Source: Ahaetulla prasina
Lineage: Eukaryota; Chordata; Lepidosauria; Squamata; Colubridae
DNA length: 64,000 nucleotides
Reading direction: 5' to 3'
NCBI RefSeq assembly: GCF_028640845.1
Contig: NC_080543.1
Coordinates: 5,090,459-5,154,458, forward strand
Position 1 is the first letter of the stretch. Every line of letters starts with the position of its first letter. Made by a program: the position numbers and the translations under genes. The notes under the pieces were generated by a model, which was given only the letters and a program-made list of their open reading frames with translations, searched no databases and was not told the DNA's origin. Positions 24,385 to 35,200 of the stretch are shown in pieces.

Positions 24385-26213
24385 TCTCTCTCTTTGGCTC
24401 TCTCTTCTGCCTGGCAGCTGAACAACCTGGCTTTTCCTCTTTTGAAGCTTTCTGCAAAGGTGGCCTGGGGGAGCCCTTAAGTCGGGGTGTCCGAGCAAGG
24501 ACTCTGCCAGAAGATGCCCTCCCTCTCCCTCTCCAACCCTCCCTTGTCTTCCTGTTTCCATCTGCTCGGTTCCCTTCAATATTTCAGTGGGGCAGTTAAT
24601 AGATTTATGGCTGGAATACAGACACAGCAGAATATTGCAGAGAGCTGGGATCGATTAATCACACCTGTCAAAGTATTCCCAGGTTTTATTCCCGCAATTT
24701 GCTTTTAAAATTGCTTGCAGGAGGCAGGCTCCGAAACCATTTGTCTCGTCCTTATGAATAGCCTAGAGCAGGGGTCTCCAACCTTGGTCCCTTTAAGACT
24801 TGCGGACTTCAACTCCCAGAGTTCCTCAGCCAGCTTTGCTGACCAAGGACCAAGGTTGAGACCCTGTTTATACCAGGGGTCTCCAACCTTGGCCACTTTA
24901 AGCCTGGGGGACTTCAACTCCCAGAATTCCCCAGCCAGCAAGGCTTAAAGTGGCCGAGGTTGGAGACCCCTGGTCTAGAGATAGTCCTCGACCTACAGCC
25001 ATTCACTTAGTGACCGTTCAAAGATACGACGGCCCTGGTAAAAAGTGACTCACGACCGTTTTTCACACTTGCGACTGTTGCAGGTCACGTGATCAAAAAA
25101 TTTTAAGGGACTTGTTCAATGAATAACACGGTTGTTAAATGAATCTGGATTCCCCATTGTCTTTGCTACTGTTGTGACCCAGGCCCAAATAGGTAGTAGT
25201 AGACACAGACAGTTCAAAAACACACAGACTTTATTAGAACCGCTGAGAATTAACTCATTCTCAGCGTATTCCGAACTAAATCAAAGCAAACTCTTCAGAA
25301 CACCATTCTTCAGTCTTATCACCAACCTTGGTCTAATTAGGCAAACAGCCAAAGGCTTTTCTTGGCAAAAGTTCAAAAGCAGAAGACGCCCACAAGAAAT
25401 AAATGCAGCAAGACTATCAATGTTGTTTTCCGGCAAAAAGCTCAAACACTGTTGCTGGTCTTTTAAGCCTTATGGGAGGGGCCAATAATCTCTTGGCCCT
25501 ACTCCCGAGTTGTCCTCTTTGCTTTAGCTGCTCTTGCCTTCTGGCAGCTCTTCTCATGAGTGCATTAGGAACAGGTTCCTCCTGTTCCTCTGCCTCTCTC
25601 TCTCTGTCTCTCTCCTTCCTCCTCCCTCCTTTCCATTTCCCTCCTCCTCCTCCTCCCTCCTCCTCCCTCCTCCTTCCTTCCTTCCATCCATCCTTATGTC
25701 CTTCCTTCCATTTCCTTCCTTCTTCCTTCCTTCCTTCCTTCCTTCCCCTCCTCCTCTCTCTTCTCTCTCTCTCTCTCCCATCCATCCTTATGTGTCCTTC
25801 CTTCCTTCCTTCCTTCCTTCCTTCCTTCCTTCCTTCCTTCCTTCCTTCCTTCCTTCCTTCCATCCTTATGTGTCCTTCCTTCCTTCCTTCCTGCCTTCCT
25901 TCCTTCCTTCCTTCCTTCCTTCCCCCTCCCTCCCTCTCTTCCTCTCTGTCTCTATCTCCCTTCCATCCATCCTTATGTGTCCTTCCTTCCTGCCTTCCTT
26001 CCTTCCTTCCTTCCCCCTCCCTCCCTCTCTTCCTCTCTGTCTCTCTCTCCCTTCCATCCATCCTTATGTCTCCTTCCTCCTTCCCTCCCTCCTTTCCATT
26101 TCCCTCCCCTCCTTCCTTCCTTCCTTCCTTCCTTCCTTCCTTCCTTCCTTCCTTCCTTCCACACTTCCTCTCTATTCCTTCCTTCCTCTCTAATCCTCCC
26201 TCCCTCCTTTCTG

Positions 26214-26270
<57 letters not shown>

Positions 26271-29200
26271 GGCTCTCCCTTCTGCCTGGCAGCTGAACAA
26301 CCTGGCTTTTCCTCTTTTGAAGCTTTCTGCAAAGGTGGCCTGGGGGAGCCCTTAAGTCGGGGTGTCCGAGCAAGGACGCTGCCAGAAGATGCCCTCCCCC
26401 TCCCTCTCCAACCCTCCCTTGTCTTCCTGTTTCCATCTGCTCGGTTCCCTTCAATATTTCAGTGGGGCAGTTAATAGATTTATGGCTGGAATACAGACAC
26501 AGCAGAATATTGCAGAGAGCTGGGATCGATTAATCACACCTGTCAAAGTATTCCCAGGTTTTATTCCCGCAATTTGCTTTTAAAATTGCTTGCAGGAGGC
26601 AGGCTCTGAAACCATTTGTCTCGTCCTTATGAATAGCCTAGAGCAGGGGTCTCCAACCTTGGTCCCTTTAAGACTTGCGGACTTCAACTCCCAGAGTTCC
26701 TCAGCCAGCTTTGCTGACCAAGGACCAAGGTTGGAGACCCCTGCTCTATACCAGGGGTCTCCAACCTTGGCCACTTTAAGCCTGGGGGACTTCATCTCCC
26801 AGAATTCCCCAGCCAGCAAGGCTTAAAGTGGCCAAGGTTGGAGACCCCTGGTCTAGAGATAGTCCTCGACTTACAGCCATTCACTTAGTGACCGTTCAAA
26901 GATACGACGGCCCTGGTAAAAAGTGACTCACAACCGTTTTTCACACTTGCAACTGTTGCAGGTCACATGATCAAAAAATTTTAAGGGACTTGTTCAATGA
27001 ATAACACGGTTGTTAAATGAATCTGGATTCCCCATTGTCTTTGCTACTGTTGTGACCCAGGCCCAAATAGGTAGTAGTAGACACAGACAGTTCAAAAACA
27101 CACAGACTTTATTAGAACCACTAACTCATTCTCAGCGTATTCCAAACTAAATCAAAGCAAATTCTTCAGAACACCATTCTTCAGTCTTATCACCAACCTT
27201 GGTCTAATTAGGCAAACAGCCAAAGGCTTTTCTTGGCAAAAGTTCAAAAGCAGAAGACGCCGACAAGAAATAAATGCAGCAAGACAAAGAGCAAGGCTAT
27301 CAATGTTGTTTTCCGGCAAAAAGCCCAAACACTGTTGCTGGTCTTTTAAGCCTTATGGGAGGGGCCAATAATCTCTTGGCCCTACTCCTGAGTCGTCCAC
27401 TTTGCTTTAGCTGCTCTTGCCTTCTGGCAGCTCTTCTCATGAGTGCATTAGGAACAGGTTCCTCCTGTTCCTCTGCCTCACTACTATCAGTCTCTGGAGG
27501 CTCCGGAGTCCGCACGTCACTCCCCGATGGCCCTGGCCCCACCTCTGCCTCCGACGCAGAGCCCTCATCCGGGCCTTCCCCAGCCTCCAGGACTGGCCCA
27601 TGTTCTTCCTCAGCCTCATCGCTGTCCGACTCCGTTGCCAGCTCCGCAGGCTGCTGGCGGACCACAACAGCTTCTCAGAAGGTCGCAAACGGGGATCACA
27701 TGACACTGCAACCGTCATAAATATGAGTCAGTTGCCAAGGGTCCCAATTTTGTTTACCTGATCACAAGGATGCTGTAATAGTCGTAAGTGTGAAAAACGG
27801 TCGCAAGTCACTTTTTCTCAGCGATGTTGCAACTTCAAACGGTCACTAAATGAACTGTCGCACATTGAGGACTATCTGTAGTGAGAAAGAAAGAAAAGAA
27901 AAATAGAAATAATAACTTCCAACTTCCTTTGATAGCTATGAACAACAGAAACACGTCCAACGGTTAACATTTAACATTTAACAAGTTAACATTTGTCCGT
28001 GACATTTTTATAAACTCCTATCATTCCAATAATCGACATTCCATTTCTTTCGGTTTCTCCCCGAAATCCCAACTCCTATCCTTGCTCTGATTTTTCTGCA
28101 ACTCTTTCCGAGCAGAGATTAAAATTGATCCAGATCTTTTCTTTAATCACCTCGACTCCCACAATGGACGGATGGCTGCAGAAATTGATGGAGTGAGCGG
28201 AGATGGTTAAATAGAATGCTTTGATTAAAGAGAAAAAAAAATCAAATACTTCTATTTCTACCGGTACCTGGAAACCGCTTCTGGACTTTATGCTTGAGGT
28301 GGGGAAAAAAAATGAAACTTTGATTTTGGGTTTGACCGATTAGATAGGTTTGTTGTTATAGAAATGGCTAATTTAAACAAATATGTAAAAGTAAAAAGCT
28401 GAGGTTGGATGCAAAGGTGGGATTCACATAATTTACCTACCGGTTCACCCAGCGTCGAAAATAGTGAACGCACCTCCGCGCATGCGCCCGGCCTTCTGTG
28501 CATTCGCTTCGCTCGTGCACTTGCTTTATGCACATACGCCCAGACTCAAAAGCGTGCCTAAATAGGACAGCATAGAGCTGGGGCAGGGGGCGAAGGCGGT
28601 CCCACCCGCGATTTTTACTACTAGTTCGCTCAAACTGGTCGGAACCAGCTGAATATGATCTCTGGTTTGATGTTAATGCTTGATTCTAACTGCATTGAAG
28701 AGAGTTGGAAATCAATGCCTTTTCCTTCATTTACTCCTGTTTCTTTCCCTCCCTTTTCCCCTCCCTGTTTTTATTTACTTTTGTATCTTCTTTGCATGCT
28801 ACATTATAAACTAATTTAAAAAAAATAAATAAACCTCATTTAATCGCAGCGGCGTCCGAATAGCTAGAATGTGATCGATCGCGGGGAAATGAACCGTTTG
28901 TCAAAAGAAGCAAAAAACAGTCGTGTTTTATTTCCTGCCCGCGGGGAATAAGAACGTGAGAATGCACAGGTCAGGAGAACCTTCAAAGTAAGTTGCGGCA
29001 TTTAAAAAGATCGCTGAGAAATTTGAAGGTCAAAAAAAAAAAAAAGGAGATAGGAATCGTGATAAATCAGTGATCAGGGAAGGAAAGATTTAGCTCTGAC
29101 TTCTTTTCCCTTCCTTTTCATTCCAAGTAGTCAGGGGTGGGCTTCAAAATTTTTAGCAAGGAGTTCTCTGTCCGGTTGCTGGGTGGGTGTGGCCATGATG

Positions 29201-32200
29201 GGCATGGCCTAGTTGGGGCGAGTCATTGGCCCCAATAGAGAGAGTGTGCACCTTGGGCGTTCTCCTGGATGGACGGCTGTCCTTTGAAGATCATTTGGCG
29301 GCCATCTCCAGGAGAGCTTTTAACCAGGTTCCGCCTGGTTCACCAGTTGCGCCCCTTTCTAGACCGGGATGGCCTATGCACGGTCACTAACGCTCTCGTG
29401 ACATCTCGTCTGGATTACTGCAATGCTCTCTACATGGGGCTCCCCTTGAGGAGCACCCGGATGCTCCAGTTAGTTCAGAATGCGGCTGCGCGGGTGATAG
29501 AGGGAGCCCCTCGTGGTTCCCATGTGACACCTCTCCTGCGCAGACTGCACTGGCTACCTGTGGCCTTTCGGGTGCGCTTCAAGGTTTTGGTAACTATCTT
29601 CAAAGCGCTCCATGGCATAGGGCCGGGTTACTTACGGGACCATCTGCTGCTACTGAATGCCTCTCACCGACCCGTGCGCTCTCACAGAGAGGGACTCCTC
29701 AGAGTGCCGTCGGCCAGGCAGTGCCGACTGGCGACACCCAGGGGAAGGGCCTTCTCTGTGGGGGCTCCCACCCTCTGGAATGAACTTCCCCCAGGACTCC
29801 GCCAACTTCCTGACCTTCAAACCTTTCGCCGCGAGCTTAAGACACATCTATTTATCTACGCAGGACTGGACTAGAATTTTAAATTTTGAATTTGGTTTTA
29901 ATGGGGTTTTATTATTTGTATTGCTATTTTTAATTATTCGGCCTTATGTAATAAGTTTTTTTAATTGATGTTTTATTTTGTATTTATATGTATATTTCAT
30001 CTGGCTGTGAACCGCCTTGAGTCCCTAGGGAGATAGGGCGGTATAAAAATGCGAAAAATAAAAAATGCGAAAATAAATATAAATAAATGGCGAGGGGGGG
30101 AGCATTTTTGCCCTCCCCAGGCTCCGGAGGCCTTCTTCCGGAATTTCCGATAGGCCTGTTTTTCGCCCTCCTCGAGCCTCTGAGTGTGCCCTGCACTTGC
30201 CTGCATCCAAATGGACCACATGGGGACTCCTGGGAAGAGAGGGGAGGGGTGGCCCGGAATAGCATTTGGGGATTTATTTATTTTTTTCAATTTCTTTTTG
30301 TCACAACAGAATACACAAACAATTGTCATAGATAAAACAACATATTTTGAAGAAAATATATACATATATGTAAAAAAAATATGCATTAGCTATATTAATT
30401 AGATATAATAAAGGGAACAATAGGACAGGAACGGTAGGCACTTTTGTGCTCTTATGCACGCCCCTTATAGTCCTCTTAGGAATGGGGTGAGGTCAATAGT
30501 AGACAGTTTTTGGTTGAAGATTTTGGGATTTTGAGTAGAGACTATGGAGTCAGGTAATGAGTTCCAAGCATTAACAACTCTGTTACAGAAGTCATATTTT
30601 CTGCAATCAAGTTTGAAGCATTTGACATTTAGCTTGAATCTATTTTTTGCTCTTGTAATATTGCGATTGAAGCTGAAGTAGTCTTTTACAGGAAGGATAT
30701 TGCAATAGATGATTTTGTGTGTTAAACACAGGTCATGTCGAAGTCGACGGAGTTCTAAGTTTTCTAATCCCAGGATTTCAAGTCTTGTTGGTATAAGGTA
30801 TTTTGTTGTTTTCGGAGGAGTGAAGAACTCTTCTAGTAAAATATTTCTGGACTCTTTCTATTGTATTTATGTCAGAGATGTGGTGAGAGTTCCAGACGGA
30901 TGAGCTGTATTCAAGAATAGGTCTGGCAAATGTTTTGTATGCTCTAGTTAGTAGTGTAGAGTTTTTAGAAAAGAAGCTGCGTAAAATTAGGTTTACAACT
31001 CTTAGAGCCTTTTTTGCTATGTAGTTTGTATTATTATTATTATTATTGTATGTAGTTTGTATTATTATTATTATTATTGTATTGTATTATTATTATGTAG
31101 TTTGGATTATGTAGTTTGGATTCTCCAAACTGCACAGAATCTTAGCTAGAGGTTCTCCCGAACCCCTGCGAACCCCTAGCAGCCCCACCCCTGCAGATAG
31201 TCCTCGACCTACGACCACAACGGAATCCAAAATTTCTGCTGCTAAAGCTGTTAAATGTATTAAATTATTAACTCTGTTAAAGTTGTTAAATGAGTAACAC
31301 AGTTGTTTTTAAGTGAATCCAGTTTCCAAATTGACTTTGTGAAAACATCAAAATTTGCAGAAATGGCAGAATTGACCTGTCAAAGAACAAACCATATTTA
31401 TGGTGGAATTTTTTTTTGGAAAGGCTGAAAACCATATATGGATTTTTTGCTGAAAGAAGTAAAAAAATAAATGGATGATTTATAGCTTGAAGATTAAGAA
31501 AGATGGAGATTAAGCGAGGGGCTGAAAGGATTTGCAAAATATTTAGGAAGGAGTTGCACTACAAATCTGTTGAAAAGAAGATCCAAAATCACTTATACAT
31601 TTCTTAGCTTCAGTTTTCTTTTTCTTTCGATTCCCCTTTTTGTTACATGAACATTATGTATGTTCATATATAATATGAATGAGGGAGATGATGGCTTAGT
31701 GGGTAAGACACTGAGCTTGTCGATCGAAAGGTCGGCAGTTCAGTGGTTCGAAACCCTCGTGCTGCATAATGGGGTGAGCTCCCGTTACTTGTCCCAGCTT
31801 CTGTCAACCTAGCAGTTCGAAAGCAGGTAAAAAATGCAAGTTGAAAAAATAGGGACCACCTTTGGTGGGAAGGTAACAGGGTTCCGTGCGCCTTTGGCAT
31901 TGAGTCATGCCAGCTACATGATCATGGAGACGTCTTCAGACAGCGCTGGCTCTTCGGCTTTGAAATGGAGATGAGCACCGCCCCCTAGAGTCGGGAACGG
32001 CTAGCACATATGTGCGAGGGGAGTCTTTATCTTTACCTTTATATAATATGAATATATGTTAAATACAGGTAGCCCTCAATTTACGACCATAATTGAGCCC
32101 AAAACTTCTGCTGCTAAGCGAGATAGTTGTTAAGTAAGTTTTGTCCCATTGTACGACCTTTCCTGCCACTGTCGTTAAGTGAATCATTGCAGTTGTTAAG

Positions 32201-35200
32201 TTAGGAACCCGGTTGTTAAGTGAATCCGGCTTCCCAATCGACTTGGCTTGCCAGAAGGTCGCAAAAAGGGATCACATGACTGGGACCAGTGGTGGGTTGC
32301 TACCGGTTCGCTCCGGTTCGGGCAAGCCGGTAGCGGTGGCGGCAGGAGGCGTGAACTGGTAGCGACAGGATATGAAACCCACTATTGCCCAGGACACTGC
32401 AACCGTCATAAATATGAGTCAGTTACCAAGTGCCTGAATTTTGATCACATGACCATGAGGATACTGCAACGGTCGTAAGTGTGAAAAACGGTCATAAGTC
32501 ACTTTTTTCAGTGCCGTTGTAACTTTTGAATAGTCACTAAATGAATTGTTGTAACCCTAGGGACTTTTTCTTGTCGTCTTCTTCTTCTGCGCTCTGCATA
32601 ATGTGGTTTATTCCGAAAAGGAATAAGCAAGGCTGTGGATGGATCCATGTTGGAAAGGAAGATACTTGTTTAATCCATTTAATTCGATCTGCAGCGAGAT
32701 GGAGGGCTGTTTTTCCAGACTAAGGTTTGCAAAAAATGATCTCAAAAGAAGAATTGAGAGGAAGGGAGAAGGAAAGATAAAGGTTACGATCTTGTTGAGC
32801 GCAGAAAAGTGTGTGCTTTATTTATTTTATTTAATTTATTTTATTTTGTCACAACAGTATACACAACCATCAACATAAAACAACAACACATCATATAAAC
32901 ATATATATAAGCAAAAGTATGCAACAACTATATTAATTTGATTAATTAGGACCTGGGTACTTACGGGACCGCCTGCTGTTACCATACGCCTCCCACCGAC
33001 CCGTACGCTCCCACAGAGAGGGACTTCTCAGGGTGCCGTCCGCCAAACAATGTCGGCTGGCGGCCCCCAGGGGAAGGGCCTTCTCTGTGGGGGCTCCCAC
33101 ACTCTGGAACGAGCTTCCCCCGGGTTTACGCCAAATACCTGACCTTCGGACATTTCGTCGCGAACTCAAGACTCACCTTTTTATCCGCGCGGGGCTGGCT
33201 TAAATCGGGATTTTAATTTTAAATTTATTAATTTTAAACGGGGTTTTAGTATGGTAAATTTTAATCACTGGGCTAATTTAAATAAGTTTTTTAAATCGTA
33301 TTTTAAATTTGTATATTGTATTGTCGGTTTTTTTTTTTTATTATTATTATGCCTGTACACCGCCCTGAGTCCTTCGGGAGAAGGGCGGTATAAAAATCAA
33401 ATAAAATAAATAAATAAATAATAATAATGAAAGGGAACAATAGGACAGGAACGGTAGGTACTTTTGTGCTCTTATGCACGACCCTTATGGTCCTCTTAGG
33501 AATGGGGTGAGGTCAGTGGTGGGATTCAGTCAGTTCGCACCACTTTGGGAGAACCGGTTGTTAACTGTCTGAGCAGTTTGGCAAACTGGTTGCTGGAAGA
33601 AATCATTAGGGCAGAGAACCGGTTGTTAAATTACTTGAATCCCACCACTGGGTGAGGTCAACAGTAGACAGTTTTTGGTTGAAGATTTTGGGATTTTGAG
33701 AAGAGACCATAGAGTCAGGTAGTGCATTCCAAGCGTTAACAACTGTGTTACAAAAGTCATATTTTCTGCAATCAAGATTGAAGCGGTTAACATTAAGTTT
33801 CAATCTATTGTTTGCTCTTGTATTATTGCGATTGAAGCTGAAGTAGTCTTTAACAGGAAGGACATTGCAGTAGAATCATGATTCTGTGTATTAAACACAG
33901 GTCTTGTCGGAGTTGGCAGAGTTCTAAATTTTCTAATTCCAGGATTTCAAGTCTGGTGGTGTAAGGTATTTTGTTGTAATCAGAGGAGCAGAGAACTCTT
34001 CTTGTAAAATATTTCTGGACACGCTCAATTGTATTGATGTCAGAGATGTGGTATGGGTTCCAGACAGGTGAGCTGTATTCAAGAATAGGTCTAGCAAATG
34101 TTTTGTATGCTCTTGGTTTCTTGGTTTGTCAAGCACCAAGAGGCAGGACAAGAAGGATGGATAGAAACTAATCAAGGAGAGAAGCAACCTGGAATTAAGG
34201 AGAAATTTCCTGAACAATTAACCAGTGGAACGACTTGCCACCAGAAGTTGTGGATACTCCATCGCTGGAGGCTTTTAAGAAGAGATTGAACAACCATTTA
34301 TCTGAAATGGTATAGAGCCATGATGGCGAATCTATGGCATGCGTGCCATAGGTAGCACACACAGCCCTTTCTGCGGGCACACCAGCCGTCGGCCCAGCCC
34401 AGCTCCACTGCGCATGTGTGCGCACCTCCCGCCACTCAGATGGTCTTCAGGTCTCTGCCGCGCATACGCAGGGGACGGGTCCATGGGTGGGGGCGAGGGG
34501 CATGCACGGGGACACATGTACATGCATGGGGGCGAGGGGCGTGCGGGGCGGCTCACACACATGTGCAGTGGTGGGTCGCATGCACGAGGGTGGGTCACAT
34601 GCATGGGGGGGGCTGCTCGTGTTGCATTGGGGGTGGCGCTTTGAGCACTCGGCTCCAAAAAGGTTAACTATCACTGGTATAGGGTTTCCTGCCTGAGCAG
34701 CGGGTTGGATTAGAAGACCTCCGAGGTCCCTTCTAATTCTGTTATTCTATGTTTTATTCTATGTTCTTAGAAGGATGATTAAGTGGGTTCTGGGATTATT
34801 ATTACAGTCATGAGTTAAGAATTACCTGTAGCCAGAGGTGGGTTTCAACAGGTTCTGACCAGTTCTGGAGAACCGGTAGCGGAAATTTTGAGTAGTTCGG
34901 AGAACTGGTAGTAAAAATTTTGACTGGGCCCGCTCCCATCTATTCTCTGCCTCCTGAGTCCCAGCTGGTCGGGAGGAAATGTGTCTTAGCCATTGAGCCA
35001 CCTAGTCAGTCTAGGTATCTATGTATCTGTTCTGTCCCCCCACCGCTCCGTCCGAGCGATGGCTTAATTAGCTGGCACTATCAGCCCTGGCAGCAAAAGA
35101 GCCAGCGTCTGCCAAGTGGCTCCATTATCTCCCTCGAAGCTGATAAGTCAAACAGTACTTCAGCTCTTAGTTAAGCAGTTGATTTGCCTGCTACGAAGAG

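Larger units (their letters stand above)
32816..34110 (-). mobile_element. LINE 'J' copy split by an L2 insert and a MITE
   Basis: The tail side lies at 32816-32940 (ttttgtcacaacagtataca) and resumes at 33425-33513 and 33651-34110. Its - strand encodes [19 protein letters not shown] and LPDS motifs. An L2 3' fragment and a 137-bp MITE interrupt it. Confidence 0.8.

Noticed and set aside
22547..24480. Two very long + strand ORFs (over 600 codons) rich in Ser, Leu, Pro, Phe
   Set aside because: They are translations of CCTT/CT repeats. Three frames give similar permuted peptides, the opposite strand is open too, and no codon-level structure or domain exists.
29269..29874. 201-aa + strand ORF as a host gene
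   Set aside because: It is the C-terminal reverse-transcriptase segment of an L2-like LINE, followed by that LINE's 3' end.
31683..31760. tRNA gene
   Set aside because: A- and B-box-like sequences are present but the cloverleaf does not close, and the sequence continues as a SINE body. The same applies to the heads at 10126, 12027 and 14120.
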